From an uncultured Pseudomonadota bacterium (GTDB lineage: Bacteria; SAR324; NAC60-12), in the NCBI GenBank assembly GCA_913052275.1, contig CAJXDX010000003.1:1-36078 (forward strand): a DNA stretch of 36,078 nt, read 5' to 3'. Below the pieces are notes generated by a model, which was not told the DNA's origin, did no database searches, and was given only the letters and a program-made list of their open reading frames with translations. This document shows positions 16,375 to 24,163 of this stretch, piece after piece (within the stretch, counting starts at the first letter, position 1; each line of letters begins with the position of its first letter). Both the position numbers and the translations under genes were made by a program.

Positions 16375-17619
16375 ATGAATTTTTTTCAATATATAAGAAA
16401 TATAGTAGGTTTTCGAAGTCATCCAGCAGTTTTGGCTAATTCTTCAGGAAATCTCAGCATTTTGGAAAAACTGCTTTTTTTTCATGATCAAGGAATTTTT
16501 TCATTGCTGTTTGTTGGCTCCTTGTTGCTGCATGTAATGCTGGTGATAATGGTTGGCATTCTCTCTGAGTTTTTGAAGCCTGAACCGCCTCCTATTCGAG
16601 CAAAAATTGGTGTACGCTATGCCGAGCTGCCAGCTAAGCCCACTCCAGTTATTAATGCTAAAACTGAGATTCAGAAGCCGGTATTGCAAAAACTTGAGTC
16701 CAAACCCCTTGAAAAGTTGATAACACCTGAACCAAAACAACCAGTGCTGAAAAAACCAATCCTTCAAGATACAATTAAAAATTCAGTACTTTCAAAACCA
16801 GCTTTGCCTCAGCCGGAAGCACCACGCCTGAAAATGCCTCAACCAAATAAGATCCCTTTGTTGAGCGAAGGGAAGAAACCTGATTTTAAAAAAACACAAA
16901 TTATAAAGATTCCTGAGAAACCACTATTGTCTACTCCTGATTTACCAACCTCGATACCGAAACTACCGAAAGTTAAAAATGACCCAGTGTCACTAACTCC
17001 TTTGACTTCAAAGAAATCCAGGCTTTCACCTAGCCAGATTGATTTACCGAAGATCGAAGTGAAAAATATGCTGCCAAAAAAATTAAGCACTCCAGAATTT
17101 TCCAAGCCCAAAGATCCTGATTTTGAGAAGTTGCTAAAAATTTTAACTCCCTCATCATCCGAGGTGCCTGGAATTAAACCGGATCAACCTGCAGAGAAGC
17201 CTGAATCTTTGTTGGAGGAAATGCCTGCGGATCAAATGAAAATTGATGATGACCTTCCAGAAATAGGAATTTTTGAGCAGACTGAAGATCAGGAATTAAA
17301 TCAAATCCCCAATATGAGTTATTTGCAGCGAAAAAAGTTAGCTCAACTTGCCGGAGAGGAATATAATCTGCACATCAGAACACGTATTAATCCGAAATTT
17401 GGCAGCAATTCACCAAATTTGTTTGTCAGAATCCTGCTCAAAATTAATGAGGCAGGTGAAATAGTTTACCATGAAATAAAAGACTCCAGTGGATCTACCG
17501 CATTTGATAAGGCTGCTGAACTGGCTGTGCGCAATGCAGTCCTCGATCCCCTACCAAAAGCATTGGCTGAGAATCCCCCTTATATTGTTTTGATCAGGAT
17601 TCAGTCTCCGCAAAATTGA
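16375..17619 (+). CDS. tolA: TolA/TonB-like energy-transducing protein
   Basis: A 414-residue protein with the TolA/TonB plan. A short cytoplasmic N-terminus is followed by a TM helix at about 43-65 carrying Ser49-x3-His53, the Ser/His pair that couples TolA and TonB to their motor. A long Lys/Pro-rich periplasmic spacer runs from about 70 to 300, full of PKPVL-like pieces. The C-terminal domain of ~85 residues contains TRINPKFG...LFVRILLKINEAGEIV, SSGSTAFDKAAELAVRNA and PLPKALAENPPYIVLIRI, matching the TolA/TonB C-terminal fold. tolB follows 22 bases downstream, so TolA is the likelier role, working with TolQ/TolR encoded 14 kb away. The spacer is mostly extended Pro/Lys sequence rather than E. 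coli TolA's Ala-rich helix. Confidence 0.82.
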   Translation: MNFFQYIRNIVGFRSHPAVLANSSGNLSILEKLLFFHDQGIFSLLFVGSLLLHVMLVIMVGILSEFLKPEPPPIRAKIGVRYAELPAKPTPVINAKTEIQKPVLQKLESKPLEKLITPEPKQPVLKKPILQDTIKNSVLSKPALPQPEAPRLKMPQPNKIPLLSEGKKPDFKKTQIIKIPEKPLLSTPDLPTSIPKLPKVKNDPVSLTPLTSKKSRLSPSQIDLPKIEVKNMLPKKLSTPEFSKPKDPDFEKLLKILTPSSSEVPGIKPDQPAEKPESLLEEMPADQMKIDDDLPEIGIFEQTEDQELNQIPNMSYLQRKKLAQLAGEEYNLHIRTRINPKFGSNSPNLFVRILLKINEAGEIVYHEIKDSSGSTAFDKAAELAVRNAVLDPLPKALAENPPYIVLIRIQSPQN

Positions 17620-17641
17620 GTTGAGGATGCTAAATTAGCAC

Positions 17642-18991
17642 ATGCCTTTTTTTATAAAATTGTTTGTAGTTCGATCGCTTCGTTTTTTCTTACCTGTATT
17701 CATATTTTTTGTCTCTTCTGATACAAGAGCGCAAACATACTCCAGTGAGGAAATAGTTATAAGTGGATTGGGTTTCGCGAGATTTAGTGTAAGTTTGATT
17801 GCCGAAGACAGCTTCTCTGAACACCCAGCGGCAAGTCGATGGCTAAGAATTTTTGATCGAAACCTTTGTTGGAGTGGTGTTTTCATGGTGACTGATTCAA
17901 GATACCGGAGTTGTCGAACAACAGGCGGGGCTGATGTGGATATGAAAATTATCCTTAAGATTAATCAAAGTAAAACAAACTCAGGCAAATTAATCTCAAA
18001 ACAGCTGATGTTGATAGTTGCTGATAACAACGGAGTTCCGCTGTTTCCTCTTGCACTGAGCCTGCGTAAAGGCCGTTTCCGTGAATCAGACTTGATGGAG
18101 TTAATTAACGATTTGTCTGCTCAGCTGACCGGACTAGAAGGAGTTATGGGCAGTACAATCGCTTTTACACTTAAACAACCCAAGCGTCGGAAAATTATTG
18201 CAAGAGTTAATACCCATGGAAAGAAACTTGCCGCAATATCCCGTAATCCTAATATCAGTTTACTGCCTAAATGGAATCCTCAAGGTGATGCGATAGTCTA
18301 CACTACATTAAGCCGAAGAGGGACATCTATCATTTACGATGATCTTAATCTAAAGAAACAACCTGTAGTATTGCTAACTTCAAACAACTCAGGAGCTCGT
18401 GTTTCAAGTAATTTTCTAAGTGTAAGCGGGGGTTCATGGTATTCCAGTGGCCAAAAGCTGATTGTGACGCTCAGTCGGAAAGGCAACACCGATTTGTATA
18501 TCTTTGACAGACATAATAGAAAGGAATACCGGCTGACATCTCACAAGGCTATTGACACAGTTCCAGATTTATCACCTGACAATCAGAATTTGATTTTTGT
18601 TTCTGACCGCTCAGGTAATGAACAAATATATTTTTTAAAGCTGGGCACAAAAATCCCCTTCCAGCTTACATTTGGAAGAGGCAGCAACAGTGATCCTGTC
18701 TGGTCTCCAGACGGGACCCTGATAGCTTATTCCAGATTCAGATATGGTATTAGTCAAATACATTTGATGGATCCGTTTACTGGTGAAGATCATGCTTTAA
18801 CTCGTGGGCGCTATAATTCCGAACAACCTGCATGGTCTCCTGATGGACGTCAAATCGTTTATGTTTCTTCTCCAACAGGAATTAATAAATTATATGTAAT
18901 GTTTGTTGATGGAACTGGACGCAGGCGTTTGACACGTACACCAAAAGATTTTGAAGAAGGTTCCCCCAGCTGGACACCTAGAAAGTTTTAA
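17642..18991 (+). CDS. tolB: Tol-Pal system protein TolB
   Basis: A 449-residue periplasmic protein. It has a signal peptide (basic start, apolar FFLPVFIFFVSS, probable cleavage after DTRA near residue 30), then the N-terminal TolB domain, including FSVSLIAEDSF and DVDMKIILKI. A beta-propeller follows, with repeated motifs such as PKWNPQGDAIVYTT, PDLSPDNQNLIFVSD, PVWSPDGTLIAYS and PAWSPDGRQIVYVSS. TolB binds Pal and the TolA C-terminal domain and recycles Pal during constriction. The length matches the family (about 430). A 13-base palindrome (17628-17640) sits just before the ATG. The stop codon overlaps the HNH gene start as TAATG. Confidence 0.94.
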   Translation: MPFFIKLFVVRSLRFFLPVFIFFVSSDTRAQTYSSEEIVISGLGFARFSVSLIAEDSFSEHPAASRWLRIFDRNLCWSGVFMVTDSRYRSCRTTGGADVDMKIILKINQSKTNSGKLISKQLMLIVADNNGVPLFPLALSLRKGRFRESDLMELINDLSAQLTGLEGVMGSTIAFTLKQPKRRKIIARVNTHGKKLAAISRNPNISLLPKWNPQGDAIVYTTLSRRGTSIIYDDLNLKKQPVVLLTSNNSGARVSSNFLSVSGGSWYSSGQKLIVTLSRKGNTDLYIFDRHNRKEYRLTSHKAIDTVPDLSPDNQNLIFVSDRSGNEQIYFLKLGTKIPFQLTFGRGSNSDPVWSPDGTLIAYSRFRYGISQIHLMDPFTGEDHALTRGRYNSEQPAWSPDGRQIVYVSSPTGINKLYVMFVDGTGRRRLTRTPKDFEEGSPSWTPRKF

Positions 18992-19287
18992 TGCAAATTG
19001 AAGATTGGCATTCGGAAGCTGACCAGCAAATAATCCGACGAGAAAAACAGAAAGCCAGAGAACTCCGTCAATCCCAATGGTGGAAAAACAGAAGAGCCTG
19101 TAACATTTGTTATTACTGTAAAACTGACACTCCTGCCAGAAAACTTACAATGGATCATGTTGTACCTCTGGCTCGCGGCGGTCGCAGTATAAAATCGAAC
19201 TTAGTCCCCTGTTGCAAGTCCTGCAATAATCTGAAAAAAAATTTACTCCCTGTAGAGTGGGAAAAATTTTTAAATAATTTCAGATAA
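18991..19287 (+). CDS. Small HNH endonuclease-family protein
   Basis: A 98-residue protein. After a basic helix (about 12-35) comes a zinc-ribbon HNH module: Cys40-x2-Cys43, then MDHVVPLARGG (Asp55-His56), then NLVPCCKSCNNLK with Asn70 and Cys75-x2-Cys78. The Asp-His, Asn and Cys residues of a functional HNH nuclease are all present. Many genomes carry such short free-standing HNH proteins; most are uncharacterised. Its ATG shares one base with the tolB stop (TAATG), so it is translationally coupled to an envelope gene. It is not a mobile homing nuclease by context: no intron, intein or repeats were seen. Confidence 0.85.
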   Translation: MQIEDWHSEADQQIIRREKQKARELRQSQWWKNRRACNICYYCKTDTPARKLTMDHVVPLARGGRSIKSNLVPCCKSCNNLKKNLLPVEWEKFLNNFR

Positions 19288-19378
19288 AACTGAGCTAACA
19301 TATTGAATTAACGTACATAATTATAATTTAGTTACAAGAAGTAAATTAATATGATATTCATCACCCTGTAATTTTTTC

Positions 19379-19407
19379 TTTACAAAATCAGCAATTCCTG
19401 ATAGTAT
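19379..19407 (+). promoter_or_regulatory. Probable promoter of the 102-residue protein gene
   Basis: TTTACA (19379-19384), 17 bases, TAGTAT (19402-19407), giving a leader of about 45 bases. The same TAGTAT -10 is seen before the genes at 12830 and 29544. Confidence 0.5.
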
Positions 19408-19424
19408 ATCCGCCGAAATAATAA

Positions 19425-19454
19425 GATTAATTATAGGAGGATTAATTATAGGAG
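19425..19454 (+). repeat. Perfect 15-base tandem duplication including the ribosome-binding site
   Basis: The unit GATTAATTATAGGAG occurs at 19425-19439 and again at 19440-19454. Each copy carries a Shine-Dalgarno AGGAG. The second is four bases before the ATG at 19459; the first is 19 bases away, too far for normal use. Confidence 0.9.
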
Positions 19455-19458
19455 TGAG

Positions 19459-19767
19459 ATGAATAAAACATTTAATAGACAAAGTAACCGTTTTGGATCA
19501 GGCGGTAAAATCAAAGGTAAGAGTGGTAAAAATTCGTCCAAAGGACTTCCGACAAGCGAGGATATTGAACTTGCCACAAAGGCATTCCTTGCAAAAGGAG
19601 GTGAAATTGAAAAGTATTCACAAAATGCTGAAAATGCTCATAAAGATGTCTTTCGGGCGAACGTAGAACCTGACTCCCGTCTAGGTATGGGGTCATTGGT
19701 GGACGATTCATGGGATTGCTGGGAAAACAAGGATTACGAAACTAATCCTGGTGGATCAGTGTCCTGA
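19459..19767 (+). CDS. Small basic-tailed protein with FLAKGG motif, unknown function
   Basis: A 102-residue soluble protein. The first 30 residues are Gly/Lys/Ser-rich and probably disordered (RFGSGGKIKGKSGKNSSKG). A helix SEDIELATKAFLAKGGEIEKY (about 33-53) follows, then a polar C-terminus with SRLGMGSLVDDSWDCW. The piece A.KAFLAKGGEI resembles the FL.RGG.v helix end of the small RNA-polymerase-associated regulator SutA, but this rests on about 15 residues. A promoter-like element and an excellent, duplicated ribosome-binding site suggest strong expression. A GAACCT-TCTG-AGGTTC hairpin 31 bases after the stop (19799-19814) may end the transcript. Confidence 0.7.
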   Translation: MNKTFNRQSNRFGSGGKIKGKSGKNSSKGLPTSEDIELATKAFLAKGGEIEKYSQNAENAHKDVFRANVEPDSRLGMGSLVDDSWDCWENKDYETNPGGSVS

Positions 19768-19948
19768 TTAGAGAAAAATTTTTACTTTCAAATGTCAGGA
19801 ACCTTCTGAGGTTCATATGCTATGAGGAGCAGAATTCAGAGGTATAATTTAAGCAATGTTTTTTCTTGTTTAGATTAAAGCTTAGTTCGTGTTTTATCGG
19901 CAGAGTTTTAAGAATCCCTTTGTTTCTTGGTTCATTTCAAAAAATTAA

Positions 19949-19966
19949 TTACTGATCCATCAGTAA
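19949..19966. promoter_or_regulatory. 18-base palindrome, possible regulator site
   Basis: TTACTGAT-CC-ATCAGTAA has perfect 8-base arms and a two-base centre. The centre is too short for a stable RNA hairpin, so a dimeric DNA-binding protein is a likelier reader. It lies 610 bases from the nearest downstream gene start. Confidence 0.45.
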
Positions 19967-20471
19967 CGTGCCGTAATATTTGTGAAGATACCTCTGGCAT
20001 CCAATAATTGCCTCCTCATAATTTGTTTAAGCAAAGTGGAAATATGTTTTGCATTTATTTCCAATTGAAATTCCCCCCAGACCTGCCCATTAACTAAGAA
20101 GTTTTTTCTGGAAATAATTTAATTGCTGGAACTTATTAGATAATGATAATTTCCAAAAAAACAACCGTCCTTCTAAAAACTGACCTGATTTTCAACTAGC
20201 TGTGAAGTAATATGCTGGCTTATCTCAGAACAAGTCTGACTCACACCTGCTCAATAATTACCAAGAGAGATTACTTCTTGAAAACCTCAAAGTTGGTTAA
20301 TAAATTTAACATAAAAACTCTCATAAAAAATTTTAATTATCCGGACTTCTTGACAACTAAATATTTTCCTGTCCCCCCACCCTTTTAATACCTTAATACT
20401 TCTTTTTCAGATTTCATATAGTTCTCCATCAGGGCTGTTTTCAGTTGAATAAACAACTGGCACAGTTTTTG

Positions 20472-20501
20472 TTGTAAATAGAGTAATTACTTCTTTATAT
20501 A
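20472..20501 (+). promoter_or_regulatory. Probable promoter of the LysM-like gene pair
   Basis: TTGTAA (20472-20477) followed by TTATAT (20495-20500, spacer 17) or TATATA (20496-20501, spacer 18), about 75 bases before the ATG at 20577. Confidence 0.4.
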
Positions 20502-20576
20502 ACAAAGACTTAATTTACAGATGTTGTAAGGGACACACCAGAATTTAAATATTACAACGCGATATCCGCTGATACT

Positions 20577-21581
20577 ATGTTAGTTAAAAAATACCTAGCT
20601 GCAATTACAGGATCCTTTTTGCTATTAAACTTCCATGGTTTTTCAACCATTCAGTCTGCAGAATTTAATCAGGCACAAATAGAGATTCTTCCGCTGACAT
20701 CATTTTTATTCGCTAACCGAGATCCTATGAGGGCAGGGTGGCATCGAGAGCCCATCAGCAAAGGTGTTAAAAATCTAAAATCAGTCACTGAAAAACCTGT
20801 GGGATCTTTATTTGTACAGCTCAAGCCCAGACTGAATGAAGGGGAATATCAGCTGGCTTTGCGTGTTTTGAGGGACGGTTCTCATCAATTCCTGCGGCTA
20901 CGTGAATTTACTGGCGGGAAACCACTTAATCATAAAGTTTACTTAACAATCCCATTTGAATTTTTGATTGGTGTTATTCAGGGTGAGGCAATTCGCTCTC
21001 TTTTCCCAAATGATCGTGTTGAAGCAGGGGGTTGGTTGCATCAAGTCACCTATGCCTGGGAAACTCCGGAATTACTTGAAAAAGTTTTTACCACTTCCGG
21101 AAATAACACTTTCCATCAGGAAGCTTTTAAACAAGGGGTACAATTTACTATTCCATGGAACAGTTTGAGTTCTGATCTGGAACTTGAACCATTAGCCGTC
21201 CGTGACCCACTTGTTATCAGAAAAGACGATTCAGGTCTGCGTTACGCTTTTTATCAAATTAAACCCGGAGACACATTATATTCTTCAGTGGTAATACGTT
21301 TTATTGGTGAAACAAAGCACTATGCACGAAGTCAAAATGCAAGTGATTTACTGGTCTTGAATGGACTCGCTGATGCACGGCACCTTTCACCCGGTCAATA
21401 CATAAAAATACCTTTGGAATGGATAAGACCAGAATATTTATACCATGTGCCGAGTATTTATCGATCTTCTGAGGAATTCAATTCTGAAAAAAAAGTGAAA
21501 TCCCAACAGTACTTGCCATACCACATTCTCCAGCCTGAATCTGGTAATTCTAACGGCATAGATATCATTAGTCAGCGTTAA
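20577..21581 (+). CDS. Secreted LysM-like protein, paralogue of the next gene's N-terminus
   Basis: A 334-residue protein with a signal peptide (MLVKKYLAAITGSFLLLNFHGFSTIQSAEF, cleavage near residue 28). It has two LysM-like segments. The first is around 155-200 (VTYAWETPELLEKVF...FTIPWNSL). The clearer second is around 230-285 (FYQIKPGDTLYSSVVIRFIGE...LLVLNGLADARHLSPGQYIKIPLEWI). LysM binds N-acetylglucosamine in peptidoglycan. The whole mature part aligns with residues 55-275 of the following amidase, but no catalytic domain is present. The two genes are only four bases apart, so they are co-transcribed. It may be a wall-binding partner of the amidase. No good Shine-Dalgarno sequence precedes the ATG; the signal peptide supports this start. 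Confidence 0.78.
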   Translation: MLVKKYLAAITGSFLLLNFHGFSTIQSAEFNQAQIEILPLTSFLFANRDPMRAGWHREPISKGVKNLKSVTEKPVGSLFVQLKPRLNEGEYQLALRVLRDGSHQFLRLREFTGGKPLNHKVYLTIPFEFLIGVIQGEAIRSLFPNDRVEAGGWLHQVTYAWETPELLEKVFTTSGNNTFHQEAFKQGVQFTIPWNSLSSDLELEPLAVRDPLVIRKDDSGLRYAFYQIKPGDTLYSSVVIRFIGETKHYARSQNASDLLVLNGLADARHLSPGQYIKIPLEWIRPEYLYHVPSIYRSSEEFNSEKKVKSQQYLPYHILQPESGNSNGIDIISQR

Positions 21582-21585
21582 AAAT

Positions 21586-23430
21586 ATGAAATTAAAATTC
21601 ATAATATTCTCAATTTTGCTGCTTTGTTTAACAGCTCTTGCAGATAATGGTGCTGCAAAATCTGAGAAAAAATCGAATTGGAAAAGCTTTAGTTTACCCG
21701 ACCAAACTTCCAGACAGTCAAAGATGCTGGTTGGCTGGAATGGAAGTCGATTGGTGGTAAAACTTAAGCCGCAAGCAGGAGAGGGTGGTTATAGTCTGGC
21801 TAAAAGAGTTCTTGTACCTGAATATCGTAGCCTGAAAACCATAAGGAAATACAGTAAAACCCGCAGTTTATACCAGCACAGATACATTACTTTCCCGCTT
21901 AAGGTTATTAATGGAAATATCCGCAGTTCAGCTCTCAAGGCCTCATTTTTCAATGATAAAGCTACAAATAAATACTGGCAGCACCATGTTACTTATAACT
22001 GGGAAACAACCAGCATGATTGCAGGCCTTTTTACAAAAAAAGGAATCAAGGCAGGCAATTTAGTGCGTTTCAATAAAATGCGCAAGAATGGGAACGTTCT
22101 CCAAATTGGTGACATTATTAAAATTCCCTGGAAGTGGATCAGTCCTGAATTGAAACTTCGGAAGTTTGCAGTCAAACCACCTTTGAAACTTATCCAGGAC
22201 AAATCAGGGAACCTGTTTGCACAATACCAGATGCAAACTGGAGATACGTTATACTCTTCAGTTGTAATCCAATTTACAGGACGTCTATTAAATGATGAAG
22301 TCAACCAGATTGCAAATGAATTGCTGAAATTGAACAATATTTCTGAGGCCAGACTTATTCAAAATCGCCAGAAGATTAAAATTCCTCTGGAGTTGTTGAG
22401 CGAAGAGTATATTGGAAGTCGGAAAAAAAAGAATATTCCAAGGAACATATCCAGTACCCCCAAAAATGCTGAGAAAATTGAGGCACAAAAAATCAATTCT
22501 TTAAAATCCGTTTCCAATGCTAAGAAAGATAAAAAAATAAAGAAAAAGCAGAATACCATCACAAAGAAATCAAATTCTTCTGATAAAAAAAATGTTCATA
22601 AAATACATGTTATTCTTGATTCAGGTCATGGAGGTGGTGACCCTGGAGCAACTGCAGGAACTAAAAAAAATAAGGATCTGATTTACGAAGATGAAGTGGT
22701 TTACGATATTAGTAGACGAGTAACCGAATTACTGAAAAATCATGGGATAATTGTACATAATACACTGGCAGATCCTAATCAAAAAAAGCCGATTCGATTT
22801 CTTTCACATAAGCATGATCAGGATGAACAACTCCTTGTTACTCCCAGATATTTGAATCGCAATTCCCGTACTGGGGCAAATATGCGCGTTTATCTTGTAA
22901 ACCATATATTTCATAAATTGAAAAAGAAAAAAGTACCTAAGAAAAATATCTTATTCATCAGTTTGCATGGTGATGCGCTTCATTCTTCTTTAAGAGGAGC
23001 AATGGTATATTATCCAGACCGACGTTTGCGAAGAGGCATGTTTGGATTAAAAAATAAAATATATCGCCAGCGAAAGGAGTATAATCCCAGTTTAACTTTC
23101 AAACCAAGTGATAACCTGTATTCTGAAAAACTCAGTAAATCTTTTGGCAAAATAGTTATCAATGAATTTCGCAAATTAAAGCTGCCCACACACCGGGTTT
23201 CTTCAGCAGTCAGAGGTTATCTGTATCGAAAAGGCAGAAAAACTCTTCCTGCTGTTTTACGCTACAGTAAGGTGCCTACATCGGTTTTAGTGGAAATAGC
23301 AAATCTTAACAATAAACATGACAGACGTAGTCTTTTAAAGTCAAAATCTCGTCAGCAAATAGCTCTCGCAATATCTAATTCAGTAGTTGCTAACTTTGGT
23401 CGAACAAGCGGTCTTGTGGCGAAGCTGTAA
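21586..23430 (+). CDS. LysM-like N-acetylmuramoyl-L-alanine amidase (AmiC type)
   Basis: A 614-residue exported protein: signal peptide (LKFIIFSILLLCLTALADNGAA), two LysM-like segments (about 140-185 and 210-270), a very Lys-rich hinge (about 280-340), and an Amidase_3 domain from residue 340. The zinc ligands are His348 in DSGHGGGDPG, Glu368 in YEDEVVYDI and His461 in ISLHGD; Glu570 in VLVEIANL is the catalytic glutamate. It would cleave the amide bond between MurNAc and L-Ala in peptidoglycan, usually for daughter-cell separation. The position of the LysM-like part before the catalytic domain is unlike E. coli AmiC, which uses an AMIN domain. The N-terminal half is a paralogue of the preceding gene's product. 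Confidence 0.92.
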   Translation: MKLKFIIFSILLLCLTALADNGAAKSEKKSNWKSFSLPDQTSRQSKMLVGWNGSRLVVKLKPQAGEGGYSLAKRVLVPEYRSLKTIRKYSKTRSLYQHRYITFPLKVINGNIRSSALKASFFNDKATNKYWQHHVTYNWETTSMIAGLFTKKGIKAGNLVRFNKMRKNGNVLQIGDIIKIPWKWISPELKLRKFAVKPPLKLIQDKSGNLFAQYQMQTGDTLYSSVVIQFTGRLLNDEVNQIANELLKLNNISEARLIQNRQKIKIPLELLSEEYIGSRKKKNIPRNISSTPKNAEKIEAQKINSLKSVSNAKKDKKIKKKQNTITKKSNSSDKKNVHKIHVILDSGHGGGDPGATAGTKKNKDLIYEDEVVYDISRRVTELLKNHGIIVHNTLADPNQKKPIRFLSHKHDQDEQLLVTPRYLNRNSRTGANMRVYLVNHIFHKLKKKKVPKKNILFISLHGDALHSSLRGAMVYYPDRRLRRGMFGLKNKIYRQRKEYNPSLTFKPSDNLYSEKLSKSFGKIVINEFRKLKLPTHRVSSAVRGYLYRKGRKTLPAVLRYSKVPTSVLVEIANLNNKHDRRSLLKSKSRQQIALAISNSVVANFGRTSGLVAKL

Positions 23431-23446
23431 TCAAAAGATTAATTTA

Positions 23447-24055
23447 ATGATTCAGATCAATTCTGTTGTTTTTGACCTTGGTAACGTACTGATAGACTGG
23501 GATCCTCGTTATCTATATCGCAAATTATTTCAGACTGAAGCAGAAGTTGAATGGTTTTTGGAGAATATTTGTGATCATGACTGGAACCTAAAACATGATT
23601 CTGGCCAACTTTTTTCCAAAGGTATTTTGGAGAAATCTAAAAAATATCCAGAGTACAGTGAGCTTATTAATGCCTGGTATCAGCGCTGGGAAGAAATGCT
23701 TGGAGGTCCAATAGATGAATCAGTAGAGGTGTTATCTGAATTGAAAGAAAAAGGAGTGTTATTATATATACTAAGCAATTGGTCTGCGGAAACATATCCA
23801 ATCGCAGAAGAACGGTTTGATTTTCTAAGCTGGTTTGATGGCAAAATTATTTCTGGAGAAGCAGGAATTGTAAAACCTGATCTGGAAATATATAAATTAC
23901 TGATGAACAGGTATGAGGTCAAACCGCAACACACAGTATTTATCGACGATAAGGAAGAGAATATCAAAGCAGCAGAATTGTTAGGAATCCATGGGATTCA
24001 TTTTCAGAATGCCTCAAAACTCAGGAAAGATTTACAGATGCTGAAATTACTCTGA
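23447..24055 (+). CDS. HAD-superfamily hydrolase (YihX-like)
   Basis: A 202-residue cytoplasmic phosphatase-type protein. Motif I is VVFDLGNVLIDWDP (nucleophile Asp10), motif II ILSNWSAE, motif III the Lys in GIVKPDLEIY, and motif IV FIDDKEENIKAA. The DxG form of motif I and the order of motifs match HAD IA variant 3 enzymes such as YihX, a glucose-1-phosphate phosphatase; the substrate here cannot be told. The frame opens upstream at 23387 inside the amidase gene, but the ATG at 23447 gives the typical start MIQINSVVFDLGNV and lies 16 bases after the amidase stop, so I chose it. Confidence 0.9.
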   Translation: MIQINSVVFDLGNVLIDWDPRYLYRKLFQTEAEVEWFLENICDHDWNLKHDSGQLFSKGILEKSKKYPEYSELINAWYQRWEEMLGGPIDESVEVLSELKEKGVLLYILSNWSAETYPIAEERFDFLSWFDGKIISGEAGIVKPDLEIYKLLMNRYEVKPQHTVFIDDKEENIKAAELLGIHGIHFQNASKLRKDLQMLKLL

Positions 24056-24163
24056 AGATATTAACTACCTCAAAATGTGTTTTCTGCACTTATGATCTAA
24101 TCCTTTTTCAAATTCAAGCATTTCCTGAAATGCTTTAAAACAGTTGATTTATATCCGAAATCT

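Larger units (their letters stand above)
19768..20576. other. 809-base AT-rich intergenic region with dyads, no recognised gene
   Basis: No ORF resembling a known protein was found on either strand. It holds several inverted repeats: 19799-19814, the palindrome at 19949-19966, TGGAAATA...TATTTCCA (20037-20063), GAAGTAAT...ATTACTTC (20204-20277) and CAGTTG-AATAAA-CAACTG (20442-20459). A minus-strand 22-codon ORF at 19932-20000 has AGGAGG ten bases before its ATG. A promoter for the next gene lies near the right end. A regulatory RNA is possible but unproven. Confidence 0.6.

Noticed and set aside
16839..17111. 90-codon minus-strand ORF in tolA
   Set aside because: Antisense of the Pro/Lys-rich spacer, which gives Gly/Phe-rich nonsense; no start signal.
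18991..19287. HNH gene as part of an intron, intein or restriction system
   Set aside because: No methyltransferase, intron or intein junction and no repeats around it; tolB is complete.
23387..23446. Upstream ATG for the HAD hydrolase
   Set aside because: It lies inside the amidase gene and adds 20 residues before the usual start at the first HAD strand.
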